From contig NC_133940.1 of assembly GCF_031877795.1 (NCBI RefSeq), positions 4,837,985 through 4,901,984 of the forward strand: a stretch of DNA of 64,000 bases. Reading direction: 5' to 3'. Position 1 is the first letter of the stretch. Every line of letters starts with the position of its first letter. Below are positions 11,029 through 40,333 of the stretch, piece after piece. Source of the DNA: Strix aluco. Taxonomy: Eukaryota; Chordata; Aves; Strigiformes; Strigidae. A model generated the notes under the pieces. That model saw only the letters and a program-made list of their open reading frames with translations. It did no database searches and was not told where the DNA came from. The position numbers and the translations under genes were made by a program.

Positions 11029-13726
11029 GAATTACTCTTTTTTCCTTCTCAAACACTTCTGCGTTGTTGCCCCACACGATGATGTCATTGATGTGTTGGA
11101 GATGTTGAGGGGCATCACCCTTTTCCAGTGCAGTTTGGATTAGTCCATGACAGGACTGTGCTTCCATCCCTGGGGAAGTCATTTCCAGGTGTTTTGGACA
11201 CCCCTCCATGTGAAAGCAAACTGTGGCCGTCATTCTGCTGCCAAAGGAATTGCAAAAAAATGCGTTGGCAATGCCAGCTGTAGCATACCGCTTGGCTGTC
11301 TTTGACTCCAGTTCATACTGGAGCTCTAACATGTCTGGTACAGCAGCACTCAGCGGTGCCGTGACTTCATTCAGGCCACTACAGTCTGCTGTTAACCTCC
11401 ACCCTCCATCAGACTTTGCACTGGTCTTATGAGACTATTAAAAGGTGAGCGAGTCTTGCTGATCACTCCTTGGCTTTCCAATCGATGCATCATCTCCTGG
11501 ATGGGGGCCAGGGAGTCTCGGTTCGTGTGATACTGCTGCTGGTGTAACTGTCCTGGTAGAACTGACACCGGCTGTTCTTCAACTCACTGCAATCCCCCAA
11601 CGAAGGGATCTCCTGACAGGTCAGGCAGGGTAGATAGCTGTTTGATCTTCTCTGTGTTCACAGTGGCTACACCAAGAGCCGGTCTACGCCAAGGATACAC
11701 GGGGCCTCTGGGCCGGTCACAATGGTGTACTTTTGCCACTTGTCCCCTGTTAAACTCATCTCAGCCTCCAATACAGACAATTCTTGGTGTCCCCCTGTCA
11801 CTCCAAAGATCCAGGTGGGTTTAGTGTCCCCATACCCTGATGGCACCAGTGTACACTGTGCACCAGTGTCTACCAAAGCCTTATACTGCCACGGGACCAA
11901 TGTGCCAGGCCACTGAATCCACACAGTCCAGTATATCCGATCGTCCCTTTTCCCCTCCTGGCTGAAGGCAGAGACCCTCTATTCCTATTCCTGGCCAGAG
12001 TATTCACTTTCTGACCCTTTCAGTGCCAGACCAGAAGTCCCCTAACCAGGATGAAGGAAGGTCATCTCAGTCCTTTTCTGTCTGGGAGACTGCTGATGGC
12101 CTTCTTGTGTCTCTACAGGGACAAAGCTGACAGCCTTCTTGGGTGGCCCTTTCTTAATAACCATCTTCCCTCTCGGTTTGTGTACACGGGCTTCCAGCTT
12201 AAAGGTGGGTTCACCATCCCACTGCCTGTTGTCCTCCCCCTGGTCATGCAGGAGTGCCACATGGTCTCTTGCCCTCTGACCAGGGCAGGAGGGGACTGAC
12301 TTCTTGGGTGTCCCTGACAGTCAAGGCACTGACCCATAGGGATGAGGAGGGACAGAGATTTTCTTCAAAGTTTTGGAGCCAAGAAGACGCTCTCTCCGCA
12401 GTTGGTGTATCCGTATCTGGGCAATACATCACTGCCAAGCTGTTAGAATAGGACACTGGGGCACTTTGAATCACCTTCCTCCGCGTGCACAGGACATCCC
12501 CTGGATCTTTGGAGACCTCATCATTGTCTAGATCACTATAGAGGACTTCCAGCACCGCTAATTCTCTCAGGGACTGGATGCCTTCATCTGCAGTAGTCCA
12601 CTCTCCTGAGTGGTTCACAAGATCTTCCTTGAATGGGTACCTTGGCCTCACACTTGAGAGGAGCCATCTCCAGAAACTGCAAATTGCTATCTCTTTTTCA
12701 ATTCCCCTCCCAACTCCTCAGTTCCTAGCAAGGGATAGCAGCTACTGGGCTTCCCTACCTTCCAGCTGCTGACTGTCAGCCCCGTTACCCCAGCGTTGGA
12801 GCGGCCAGGCAGCAATCCATTCACCTGTAATCTTTCCACATGTCTCAAAGTTCTGATGAGGTTGGAGACCAGATAGTTCTCACTTCTTGTCTGAATTCCC
12901 TCACTCATTCCTCCAATTTCTTTGCTGAGGGACCAGCTTCTTGATCAAACCCTTCCTCTTCTTCCTCCTCCCTTACTAATTGATGATATGGACCTGTTGA
13001 CCTGCTTGTCTGCTGTCTTTTTCACTACTGGGACAATTACTGTAGTTGTTGTTTGGGTCTCTATCTCAACGACGTCCTCAGGTGTAGTTTGCACCCCAGT
13101 CTCAGTCAAGGTATTCTCAGAGGCCTCTTGGGTCCCTGCCTTAACAACAATCCTCAGTTGCATCAGTCTGACAGGGTTACTTGCCTGTTCAGGTGTAAAG
13201 TCCTGGGCTCTGGGAGGTGATAACTGCCCTAGGCACCTGCCCAAATGCTTCCACACACCCTGCTGCCCAGGGACTGGCCGCCTCAGGGCACGCTTTGGTA
13301 CCGCCTCACCCAGAAGTTGTCTTCTCTTACACCAGGACGACAACAGATTCCACAGACCCCGTAATATGCCAACAGGGCTAATTAGTAGCATTAAACAGCT
13401 CACCTAAGGCTAACAAGGACCTTGGGAGGCTGCATAATAAAACCACCCACATCAGCCCTGGGTAGGGAGAGGGAGATGTATTCCCTTGTTCTGTCCACAA
13501 GGTCGCTCCCCCAGCACAAGGCCATCAATGCCAGGGCAAAGCACACAGCCATTGTTTGTAATAACATGTTCCCAAGCTCAGCAAAATAAAGAGATAAGCA
13601 TTGCAGCCAACAAACTCTGTGACCCGCACAGAAGCTTGCTACTAAATAACTACTACAGCCATACCACGCTTAATACAAAACTGCTGTTGTCTCGTGCCCC
13701 ATGTTGGGCGCCAAAAAGCACTGTGG

Positions 13727-14207
13727 TGGGTTGACCTTGGCCAGGTGCCCATCAAGCCGCTCTATCACTGTCCTCCTCAGCAGGACGGGGGAAAGAAAAT
13801 AAGATGGAAATGAACTCATGGGTCAAGATAAAGGCAGTTTAATAAAGCAAAAGCAAGGCTACGTGTGGAAGCAAAGGAAAACAGAAGATTTATTCTCTAC
13901 TTCCCATCAGCAGGTGATGCCCAGCCACTTCCCGGGAAGCAGAGCTTCAGTAGGTGCAGCGGTTGCTCCGGAACACAAATGTCGTAATAACGAATGCCTC
14001 CCCCGCTCCTTTCCCTTAGCTTTTATCGCTGAGCAGACCTCATACGGTCTGGAATACCCCTTAGGTCAGTTTGGGTCAGCTGTCCTGGCTGTGTCCCCTC
14101 CCCAGATCTTGCCCACCCCCAGCCTACTGGTGAGGGGGGATGTTGGCGGGACAGCCTTGGTGCTGGGGGCACTGCTCAGCAGCAGCCACAACACGGGGGT
14201 GTTATCA
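13727..14207 (-). repeat. 5' LTR of the ERV-L-like element
   Basis: 481 bp with TG...CA ends on the minus strand. It contains minus-strand AATAAA signals in the part shared with the left LTR. It joins the primer-binding-site-like sequence on its inner (left) side. Confidence 0.8.
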
Positions 14208-17200
14208 GCACCTTTCTAGTGACAGCACAAAGCACAGCGCTGTGAGGGTCCCGTGGGGAAAATCAGCTCCATCTCAGCCAGACCCAATACAGCATCTTGG
14301 GGAAAAATACATTTTATAAGTGAAGGGAGACCTCCGAGGGGACTAACTTGATGGGTTGCAAACAGCATCACAGCCACTTCCCCGCGGCTCTGGCACAACC
14401 TGGCACAACCTGGCATGGTTTGCTTGGCCACGCAGCGGGGAGGGGAGACCTGGACCCTCTCCTCAGGAGATCTGGCAGGAACAAGGGGAGAATTATACAG
14501 GAGGCAAACTGCAGAAGCAGGGCTCCCTGCCGAGCCCCCGGAAGGGAGGAATGGGAGGGAGCTGGGTGGAGCTGCTGGGAGCACTGGTGCTTCCCACGGT
14601 GCCTGGAAACCCGGTGAAGGAGAATGGGCTTATCTGGGCATGACCTTGGCTCATGAGGAGGCTGCCAGAGCAGGCATCACCCCAGCACTGCAGGCAGGAC
14701 AGGCCCTTGCCTGCACGCCCTGGGCACCGCCACCAGGATTTGTCTGGAGATGGGGATGTTGCCCAGGAGCCATGTGCAGGGCAGGGAGTGCCAGGGCAGT
14801 GGGGCAGGGACTCCAGGGCACCAGGCTCCTGCAGCATGAGAGGTTTTGCTCCCCTGGGCTTGGCGGCACCTCTTCCCAGAGAGGCTGCGACACACTCACC
14901 TGCCGCCTGGCTCTCACTCCTGGCTCTGGGTGTTACGGCAAACACCGGGAAGCCCGTGCCAAGGTAAGGAGCCCTGATACAGCCTTGTCCCTGCTGCCAG
15001 CCTGTGGCCACGCAAAGCACTGCCAGCTCGTGCCCCGATGAACTCATCACACATCCCGTGCTGCAGCTGGGGCTTGGGCCTTTGTTCCAGCCCCAGTGCC
15101 CAGCTCTGCAGCTGCTGCTCCAAGGCTCGTACCCGGCAGCAGCTCCAGCCCACAGCATCTGCTCTGAAACACCCCCCAGCACACGTTCCCCCCGAGCACC
15201 CTTGGCCACCCCCATTCCCCTCGAGCCCATGGCCCTGAGCAGTGTCAGGCACCCCGGCACCCATTTCCCCCCACCAGGATGAACATCGATGGAGCAAAGC
15301 TGGGGAAGTCCCCCCCTCACATCCCCCTCTACCCCACACAGCTCAAGCTGCCCTGAAGAAGTGCCCTGTGAGGTTTTGTGAGCTGGGCTGAGGCCTTGCA
15401 AACTTGACACTTGCCAGCCACCACACAGGCAGCAGTAGCTCAGGGGTGTAGCAGCGTCCCCAAACAGCATCATCCATGGTGGCAAGTCCACACAGCTGGT
15501 GGCCGGCTGGAGATGGAGTGGCTGCCAACACTGCAGGGGAACCGGGACTGTGGCAGCAGGGATGGGTGCTGCCTTCTCCCCATCTCCTCCCTGCCATGGC
15601 CTGGGATGCCAGAGGTGCTGCTGGAGCCTACCCTGCGAAAGCTGCCGCCCGGTGAGGTCCCTCCCTCCTGATCTGGGAGCGGCGTGGGAGAGGAGCGAGG
15701 AGAGGAACGTGCCTGGGCTGCCGAGCCGCCTCTGCCAGACACCACACTGCAAGTGGGGGCTTGTCCCAGCTCCACCACAGCCCTGGGGCTGGCAGCAGCC
15801 GAGCTGTGAGCCACTGCCGCAGCCTTTCTCTTGCTTCTTTGCCCATCCCCAGCTCTTCCCCAGAGCCTCTTGGCTGGTTATCAGGGACCTGCTGGGTGAC
15901 AGGGTGGTGGAGCAGGTGGCACCACAGGAGGAAGCACCAGCCAAAATTTTACCCTGATGGAGGTGCGCAGGCAGGCCGGGGCTGTGGGAGGCAGCACGAG
16001 GCATCTGTTGCAACAGGCTTATCCGCTGCCCATCGCTCCTGCGCTGGTTCCTGGAAAGCTGCGGAGGCGGATGGCAGGCTCTGGCTTGCAGCCTTGCAAG
16101 GGGGAGCTTGGCCCCAGCTGCCGTGGGCTCTGCTCGGGGACTCACAGCAAAGGCACACGGTGGCAGAGCAGGCTTCGTGGTGGCAGGGACAGAGAGGGGC
16201 ACGTGGCATCCTGGCTGCCTCTTGGCAAGGAAAGTGGCTGGGCAGAAGTTCCTGCCACTGCTTCGGAGGTGCCTCTGCCCTGCCCACAGGGGATTTTGGG
16301 GGAAGCAGCAAAGTCTTCCCATGCTGATCCCCAGCTCGTGCCCTGCACCGCACCCTCTGTGCCCAGCTCGTACCCTGCACCCAGCCCAGCCCCGGTCCCC
16401 CGTGGTCAGTGGGACATTCCCCATAGGCTCATCCAGGCAGGTTTGGGGCTGTGATACCACATGGTGTGGGGACACCCAGGCCTGGGGACAGCAATATCCC
16501 TGGGGAGAGGCCCCTGACCTCTGCCTTGCCTGGACAAAGTGAGGCGACATCACCTCACGGGTGACACCCACCACGGAAAGGCTTGGGTTTTGTTTTTCCG
16601 CCCCTTGAGGTTTCCTCACATCATGCAGGTGTTTGCACAGTTGCTAGAAGCCTCAGGCACCCCTGGCAAACCCTGGCTGGCTGTGCCGCAGCTTGGGCAC
16701 GGGATGCACCCCTGCTGCCACCACTGCCATGGGTTTGAGCCCCCACCTTGTCTCCCCCCAGCTCCTCAGGGTGCCGTACCCCAGCTGCTGCCTGTGGAGG
16801 GGAATAAATCACAGAGTGGGGTCTATGCATCAGGAGCAGGGGAACAAAATGGCTTTTCATGCCATAATCCTTTGTAATAAAGCACCAGGGAGAATAAAGC
16901 CGATAAACAATGTCTCCTGTGTGAGCCAGCTGCTTCCTAAAATAAAGCGCTCCTCTCCGCCATCAGCTGCCCCGGCTCGGGCACAAGTGTGGACGCTGCC
17001 ACACGACACCAGAGCTGCATCTCCACAGAAGCATGTGCTCCTGCAGCTCCCAGCGGGGCCCCACGGGCCTGCGGGAATCTGCAGAATGCAACTGGGGGGG
17101 GCCAGAAACGAGCAATTCATTCTGGCTGCTCTCGGGAGTGGGCTGTGAGCCACCGAAGGGCTCGGCACCCCCAGGCACCAGCAACGTGCACGCTGCTCGG

Positions 17201-18904
17201 CAAAGGCACGTGGCAAAGCTGCTCCCATCGGCACCCTGCGCTGGGAACAACCCGAGCGAGTGCGGGGAGCAGGGTGTGTTGTGGGGTGGCTGGGTGCGTA
17301 ACTCCCTGGCTTTATTTAGACCTGGGTGCTGGCAGGAGCCGGGTTATGGCCCGGGCTCTGGAGGAGAGGGCAGGAAGCTCTGAGCACTCCTGCTTCATCA
17401 GTACACGGGCTGAGCGCGTGCTGGCAGGGGATGAGTAAGCTCCTCCTGGTAAACCTGACTCCCGGGCATTATTTTGAGCGCAGCAATAACTTCTCTGCTG
17501 CTGGGGAAGGTGTTGGGATGTGCTGAGTGTGGCCGCCTGGCTCTGCTGGCCCCTGTGCAGCGTGAGGGCGAGTTCACCAGTGTGGGTGTCCGGAGGCGCC
17601 CGGCTCGCTGTGCTGGTGCCTTCGCACCCGCTGCTCAGGGACAGTGGCTTTCCTGCCCCACGGCCATGGGGGCTCCCCGGCATGGCCCTGCTCCCCGCCA
17701 CAGGATGGGGACAGCTTGCCTGTTAATCCCCCCCCGAGTGTCCCCAGGGGACGGTCTGACCTACAGTGCCACATCACACACACTATCCCGCCCCGTGGTG
17801 GCCTCCCAGCAGCTCCATTCCCAAAGGACCATGGTCACCAGCTCACACAACACTTTGATTTCTCCGTTCCTGCTCAGTCTCTTCTCCTTTTACAGCCAGA
17901 CATGCACACACGTATCCTCCCCAACAGCTCCCAGCAGAGGTCTGCCCTGGCAGCAAATGCTCGCTGCGCCCTCGCCTCTCCTCTCCACCACTGCCACCGC
18001 GGGGTTTCAGCCTGGCTTCGCCTTATCCTGTTTGCTCTGCTGATAAACCCACACCTTCCAAGAGGGTGTTTGCTTGGACCAGCTCCTGTGTGGGCTGGGG
18101 CTGGTGATTTCCTGCCGTCCAAGCCCCGGAGCTGCCCCACACCCTGGTCACAGCCACCTCCTGGCTCTCACCACTTTCTGCTGCAGCTCCGGGGGCTGCC
18201 AGATGGAGAGTGGCCAAGGGAAAGCCCCGGCCGCTGGCACGCAAAAGCCTCCCTTGCACTGGGTGATCTGCGCTGCCAGCCAGCGTGGTGCTGCGGGGGG
18301 TGTGGAGGGTGCTGCAGCCCGGCGGGGTGGGTGCCCAGCCAGGAGCAGGGGCACACCGGGGTGCCCAGCGTGGGGCCGTGCACAAGCTGTCTCAGGCACC
18401 TCCTGCCAGAGATGGGATTATGATCCTCCACACTAGCACACATGGGGACAAATCCTCTCCCAGCTGAGTCAGAGGGGATGGAGCAGCGGCGGGGGCAGAT
18501 GCCCATCCCAGCTGCAAGCCCTGATCTGAACTCACCCTGCGCTGCTGATCACCAGGTATTTGCCCAAATTCCTCCTGCCTGTGACTCAGCCTCCTCCTCC
18601 CTCCTGCACTGCTGGCCACAGCTCACTGCCTGATCCAGCGATGGAAGGAAACCACCCCGGGAGCAGCGGGGTGAGCCCCGGCCGGGGAGAGGCATGGATA
18701 TTACCAGCAGAAGCTGACACATATAACTTACTGGCGCCAGGCGAGGGAAGGAGCATCGAGCCCTGCCAGGAAGGCCCAGTGCCTCGTCTGTGCATGGGTG
18801 GCTGCTGGGGCAGCCCATACCACTGAAGGCTCCACTCTTTCTAAGAGACCTCAGCCTGGCAGGCGTCCTGGCCTCCCACACCACTGCCATGAAAAAGGGA
18901 AGGT
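14208..18904. other. GC-rich intergenic stretch, no gene recognised
   Basis: Long open frames occur on both strands because the DNA is GC-rich and poor in stop codons. Their translations are low in similarity to anything I know and rich in G, S, P and A, so I do not call a gene. A compact AT-rich island at about 16845-16950 is distinctive, with homeodomain- and SOX-like words (atcctttgtaat, aacaatg). A non-coding RNA or enhancer is possible. Confidence 0.5.
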
Positions 18905-19031
18905 CACAGAGTCACAGAATCCCAGAATCATCTGGGTTGGAAAAGCCCTTGAAGCTCCTCCAGTCCAACCATGAACCTCACCCTGACCGTTCCCAACTCC
19001 ACCAGATCCCTCAGCGCTGGGTCAACCCAAA
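18905..19031 (-). mobile_element. CR1 LINE 3' tail fragment
   Basis: About 125 bp of CR1 3' end in reverse complement: cacagagtcacagaatccc (the 8-mer tail), then ccagtccaaccatgaacc and ctcagcgctgggtcaaccc. Same 3' end type and orientation as the copy at 7179. Severely 5'-truncated. Confidence 0.85.
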
Positions 19032-21520
19032 AAGGTCCAGGAATGTCCAGGGCAGAGGAGGGGGAGGGAAAGTGTTGTTATAAAGGGCTTTTCTGTAATG
19101 GTTTTCCCCTTACTGGCTAATCCTCTGCTGGCAACAGGGACATTTTTGGCACCGGGTTGCAAAACGGCTTTCTCTTTATCCTCGGACCTGAGCATACAGC
19201 GTTTGGGCAATGTGTCTGGTACGTCCCTGTTCTGGCAGGGATGTGGGTGGGAGAAGCCCCTGGGCTGCCCTCATTTTGGGTGGACACAGCCACATCGGCC
19301 ATACGACCCACCGAGAGGGGTTCGCTGGGGCTGGGGAGCTGCCCCTGGCTCCAACCCGTGTCCCCGGGGCTGGGCTGGGGCTGCCAGCCCCTGGGGTGGC
19401 TTCCTCGGGGCACAGGCCCAGCTCTGCCAGCACTTAACCCCATGTCTAAACCTGCATCACTGCGTCCTCGGGGTGGCCCCAGTGAACCCTGTCCTCACCC
19501 CGCGGGTGCCCGGGATGCAGCGGGGTGTCCCACGGGTGGGTTCCACAGGCTCGGAGAGAACGCTGGAGCACCACCGGCTCCTGGCACCGGCAACCCTGCT
19601 GTGTGGGGCAACCGCGGGGGAACCGCAGTGCTGGCGCCGGCCGGCAAGGCGGTTGGCCCCATAGGAAGGGGGTGCGGAGTCGGCAGGGACCCGGGGGGCA
19701 GACACGGCTGGGAAAAGTCTCTGCTGCCTGCGTGTGCAACGCAGCGTGAGGGGGAGGTTTTTGTGAGCACGGCGGTGCCAGGACACTCCTGCCGTGACCT
19801 TGCAGAGGTCCGAGTGACTCAGGAAGAGGTAAGTCGAGCAGTGGTTTTCCATGCCCACATGACTAAGAGGCACCGGGCGGTGTCGGGAGCAGCCACCAAG
19901 CCCTCCCTATGCCCAAAAGCCCCGCTGAGGAGAGGGGATCAGCTCTGCCACTTTCTGTTTCCATCCCAAAAGCTTCGTTTGGTTCAGCTCATGCTCTGGC
20001 TGTCAGGGATGGGGAAAGGGCTCAGGCTGGCTTTGCCTCTGGGTTTGACCCGACTCCCAGCCTGGGCGCATCAAGCTCCAAGGATTGCAAAGCCTCTCCG
20101 CAGGACGGGGGGAATGCTGAAGCAGCAAGAAAGTGCTTAGGCTTAACCTTTAGTGGTCTGTGAGCCCTGCCTGCCACTCCCAAGACCAGCTCTTGCTGAT
20201 GTGACCCTTTCTACCTTCTGCTCTCACAGAAGGGTCTGAAGGGGCCCCCTGCCCCCTCCCCAGCACAGGGCTGAGCCTGCCCAGTGAGAGAAACCATCCC
20301 CAAGAAGGGACAAGCCCTGTTGGGGCAATGAGTGGCTGCTGCCAGCCTGGCACCCCAGCAATTGGCACTGGGAAAAGGATTCCCACGTCCAGGATAGGGT
20401 GCTGTCCTGGGGACATCAGGGTCCTGAGGGGGCACAGCCAGCATCAACCCAGTGTAGCAGCAGACCCAGCTGGGCCTCAGCACCTCACTCCCTGGAAAAC
20501 CCCACGCGCTGCCCCGACAGCACACAAACACCAACCTCCTACCTTCAGCTCTTTCAATTCTGCTTTTGAAGGGGTGAAGGCAGTTGCAACCACACAAGCA
20601 GTGTTATTTCCAGCCCCTGGCAGGCAGCGTGGGTGGAGGTGCAAGGCAGATAGGCACTGTGTCCGCACAGGCACAACAGCCCCACGTTTGTTTCCAGTTG
20701 ACCGGGCTCATTAGGGACTCTGGCCAAAACTGTTGGCAAGTCTGCCTCCACCTCCTCTGTAAACAGCCCCTTCAGTGACCCCGCCGGGCAGGTGGAGGGG
20801 AGGAACCCCTGGCAGCACCCAGGAGGCCTCAGCCTAGACCTGGAAGCACGAGCAGACCCCAGCTCCCCCTCCCCGTGCTGGAGGCTGGCTGCAGGACACA
20901 GGGATTCCCACTCCCGCAAGGAAGGGCTGGGGTCAGCCTAGAGGGTGCCCGAGGAGTTTACTGCATGAATCCATCCTTACAAGGCTGCAAAAACCTCCTT
21001 CAGCCACGGGCAGGGGCAGAGGTTGACTGAAGGTGAAGGGCTGTGCCAGGCAGCGAGGGCAGAGCTCTGCTGAGCACTGGGCGGACAGAGCCAGCCTGGC
21101 CACAGCGCCAGCGGGACCCGGGCCAGCACCCAGGTTGCCAGCACAGGCACCTCCAGCGCCGCAGGTGAGGAGCCAGCCCAGCTCAAGCGCTGCTTTAGGC
21201 AGGAGACACCGACCTCTCCGAGGCAGGAGGCTCAGCCTTCAGGCGGGCAGGAAGGCCCAGGTTAGCCTCTGCGTGAAGGTGCACCGAGAAACCACTACGG
21301 CGGTGGGATCGGTGGTGGAACGCAGCCTCCAGCCCCACACTGGCAACGCTCCCAGCTCCGGGCTCCCCCAGGCCACCAGGAACTAAAGCCCCAGACAAAC
21401 CCCAAGCTGGACTCGCCCTGCAGGGAACCACCCCCACGTATCCCTCTGAGCACCACCAGAGACCCTCCCACCCCCAGGGCAGGCCAGGCTGCAACCTGAA
21501 CCTTTGCCAGGGAAGAAGCC
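19032..21520. other. Intergenic stretch downstream of the thymosin gene
   Basis: GC-rich, without a recognisable coding exon, RNA or full transposon. Open frames here do not resemble known proteins. Confidence 0.5.
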
Positions 21521-21529
21521 ACAAGCCAT

Positions 21530-21974
21530 AGGTAAGTCATTACATTTTTTATTTTATAATAAACTTCTCATTTTTCCCCCAAGGAAGACAAAAAACCGTG
21601 AGTGAGGATACAGAACACTGTCAGTGAAGAGTATGGGAGAGACAGAGGCCGGGCCAGGCCGGATCCCCACTCCCCCAGGCAGACGGGGCCTGTGTCCGGG
21701 GTCTCCGCAGCCCTCGCGCCCCTCCCCGGGCGTTGGAGCGGGGTCAGCACCGTCAGCGGGAGCCGCAGAGCTGGGGCAGGCTCAGGCTGCTGATGTACTG
21801 AGGGGGCCACGCTTTGTTGCCCCCCTGGGCCAAAGCTGCCAGCAAGGTGGGACAGTGGGTTAAGTGATGCAGCTGTTTTCTGTACATGTACATGATGTAA
21901 ATTTAAAAAAAAAAAAATAATTCAAAGCAAAAAAAAAAATCAAATGGTAGCTCTTCCTGTCAGGTCATCTCACT
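21530..21974 (-). other. TMSB15-type thymosin 3' UTR
   Basis: From the stop codon down to a minus-strand AATAAA at 21548-21553, followed by A-rich sequence. The T-rich runs on the minus strand near 21905-21945 and the short length (about 0.44 kb) fit a beta-thymosin UTR. The end is inferred from the poly(A) signal. Confidence 0.7.
21548..21553 (-). terminator. Poly(A) signal of the thymosin gene
   Basis: AATAAA on the minus strand within ataaaataaaaaatg, about 420 bases after the stop. It is the only canonical hexamer seen between the stop and this point. Confidence 0.65.
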
Positions 21975-27091
<5,117 letters not shown>

Positions 27092-29546
27092 TTTATTCTT
27101 TCTCAGTCTACAACAAACAATGGGAAAGGATCACAGTTTAGTTAGAACCAGTGCTTCTCGGGACATAATCCTGCTGCCTCTGATCATTTGTGCAAGATAC
27201 TTAGCAACTCCTCATTCATACCTGCTAAACTATTCAGGTTTTCCCCTACCTGAACATTATGTGAACAGATCTGCTCAGATATATAATTAAACTGTACAAG
27301 AGAAACTGCACTACCAACTCTAACAGTTAAGTCCTGGAAATTGGATACAGACAAAAGCCACTACTCACCAAGAGAAGTAGCTTGGTCCCAAGCTTTTTCT
27401 TCCATGCCACGTGAGCACAGCCAAGCTGAACCTCAGTCAGCCCTGCTGCAAGAGGGTTAAAACCAGATGACCTTCCAAATAACATTACTCCATGATCTAC
27501 CTTGTAAGTGACTCAACTCAGAAGATGCACATCACCTTGGTAAGGTTTTTAGAAGCATTTATAGGCAGAGGCCATGGTTTTTAAATAAAAGTTTAATTCC
27601 TTCATCAGGTCTTAAGTTTAAACACAAATGCTGCTGAAAATCCTCATGCCGCTGCTCCGATGTCCTGGCTCTTGGCTCTCAGGGCATTGGCAGGGCAGCA
27701 GCAGGGGCTCCAATACAGGAGGCAGGAATCAGACTCTTGGGAGAGCTCAGTGCAGGATGCAAAGCAAAGAAGCAAGAGACACACACTTTCCAGACAAACA
27801 CCAATTCTTATACGAAAAGAAAGAGACCTACACTGTAATAGAAGTGTTAACGTTGCCACAGGACAGGAGTTCTAGAAAGGGAGAGAAGTCTTCAGTAAAA
27901 GGCACAGCTAAAGAAGTACTTCCCTAGATCTTAACCAAGTCTTTTTTCAGTTAGTTTCACTTACACCCCAGCCCCCAGCCTCTCAAAGCCATGCTGGTTA
28001 CTCTAGCAAGTAATTTCAAGTTCCTTCTTTTCCCTTTTTCCCTTCCTCCAGCTCAAAAAACAAATAAAAGAGGAGTGCTTATAAAAACCAGAGCATAAAC
28101 CAGTTTGGTCTATAATCCCGTAGGAGTCCAGGAGAGACTTAACAGTTTACCTTACGATTGTCTGGTACAGTTATTATGTATTCAAGTTTCAGATGATACT
28201 TGTTACATCCAGGAGCCTCAGCCAGCTCTAGTTTTGGTATTTTTCTTTCAGGCACTTTGTTGCCTGTCAGGTTGGTGTTAGATCTACAGTTTTCCCAGTA
28301 CTATGTATCACCAGCCTCTTCAACCTATTGCCATAAGCAGTCATTAGCAGCATCAAACCCACTCCAAGGGCTTCTTCAGGTTTTGTAGTCCTGCAACCTC
28401 CTGTGCTCCTTGGTTTAAGACCTTTAAGACGCTTTCAAGGCAAGGCAGACACTGACCAGGACAAGCAACCAGAATATGTCAGTATCTTACAGGACAACAG
28501 GATTGCAAGCAACGAGAGGCTAAGACAGCTGGACACAAAGCTGTTGTGTATCATGTCACCCCAGCGTCTGAGCAGGCACTTGCTAGATGCAACAACCAAG
28601 CTACTACAGGATAAAGAGGCTCAGTTTACTAGTACTAGTGTACTGGTAAAAAAAAGGATCAGGGATTTGCACAGCAAGTCAAGGTGCAGCTATAGTACAT
28701 GGCAGCAGTCCTCTAATCGCTAGCAAGGCTAACACACTAAGCTGTGAAATTGAGGAACTGGTTTCAGCCTACACTAGAAACTAAAACACACAACCACTGA
28801 GTCCTCTACATAAGAGGGAGAATGCTTGTCCAGGGTGCACCTTCACCACTAAGTTAACACAGCAAAGGGGTACTGCACAGACTATGCTCTCACCTTCACT
28901 TTGCTGTGTAGCATGCTAAAGGACATTTAATTTCATCAGTCATTAAGATGAATTCAAGTTTGCAAGCTACACTGATCTCCTCTGATGGGAGGAAGCTGTA
29001 GCAGAACCACCTCCCAGCCAGGGCTTCACCGAGGGTCAAGCTTGGCCAAGATACAAGCCTTTCCCATCGCTCTTCAGGGGCTTCTGTCAGGTATAGAGTG
29101 GTAAGACAGCCAGCAATCTCTCAGGCTCTTGCTGCAGATCCAGAACAACACGTCCTAGGGAGCTCTACTTCCCAAACAATTTAGGGTGCACATGCCAAAT
29201 CATCTAACCCTGCCCACAGACAATCCCTCTCCCACCCCCCCACCCCCCATCAAAATAATTGTGGCAGTTTGCCATGTGTCAGTCCCGCTCTCCACAGATC
29301 GGCAGAGCTGAGTCAATACTACTGATGAGCCCCAATGCACAGGGTTGCTGGTGGAGTTGGAGTGTTACAGAGATGAACTTCCCCCGCCAGCCTCCCAGTG
29401 CTGGGATTAGAGACAGTAAGCCTGACTTAAGCAGGAGGAGCTGTGGAGAACTGCACTGGAACAAGCAGAGTCTTCTACTGAACTTTACAACAAGCTGAAC
29501 AACTTTTGGTTTTAAAAAAAGCCATACAAGCAGCAGCTGGCATCTG
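27092..29546 (-). other. PRPS1: Candidate PRPS1 3' UTR
   Basis: AT-rich, repeat-free DNA following the PRPS1 stop. An ATTAAA on the minus strand at 28926-28931 would give a UTR of about 0.6 kb. The first AATAAA is at 27092-27097 and would give about 2.45 kb. Which one is used cannot be told from sequence. Confidence 0.4.

Positions 29547-40333
<10,787 letters not shown>

Larger units (their letters stand above)
8883..14207 (-). mobile_element. Old ERV-L-like endogenous retrovirus (fossil)
   Basis: A minus-oriented provirus. A complete-looking 5' LTR lies at 13727-14207 (starts TG and ends CA on the minus strand) and a partial 3' LTR at 8883-9074. Inside the 5' LTR is a primer-binding-site-like run, tggcgcccaac, near 13710. 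Parts in element order: gag-like region about 12.0-13.65 kb, aspartic-protease-like region about 11.67-11.92 kb, and reverse transcriptase/RNase H-like regions about 9.1-11.6 kb. No integrase or envelope region is recognised. The family call rests on the protease and RNase H flavour, which resembles avian ERV-L (class III); this is moderate confidence. The element is broken, with several breaks, and also carries a CR1 insertion. By eye the LTRs differ by about 10-13 percent over 190 bp, suggesting tens of millions of years. Confidence 0.85.

Noticed and set aside
8870-14215. Target-site duplication flanking the ERV
   Set aside because: The bases outside the two LTR ends do not match convincingly, so none is claimed.
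14493-16619. 708-residue open frame on the minus strand
   Set aside because: It lies in GC-rich DNA with overlapping long frames on both strands. The composition is low-information and no domain or family is recognisable. Most simply a chance frame.
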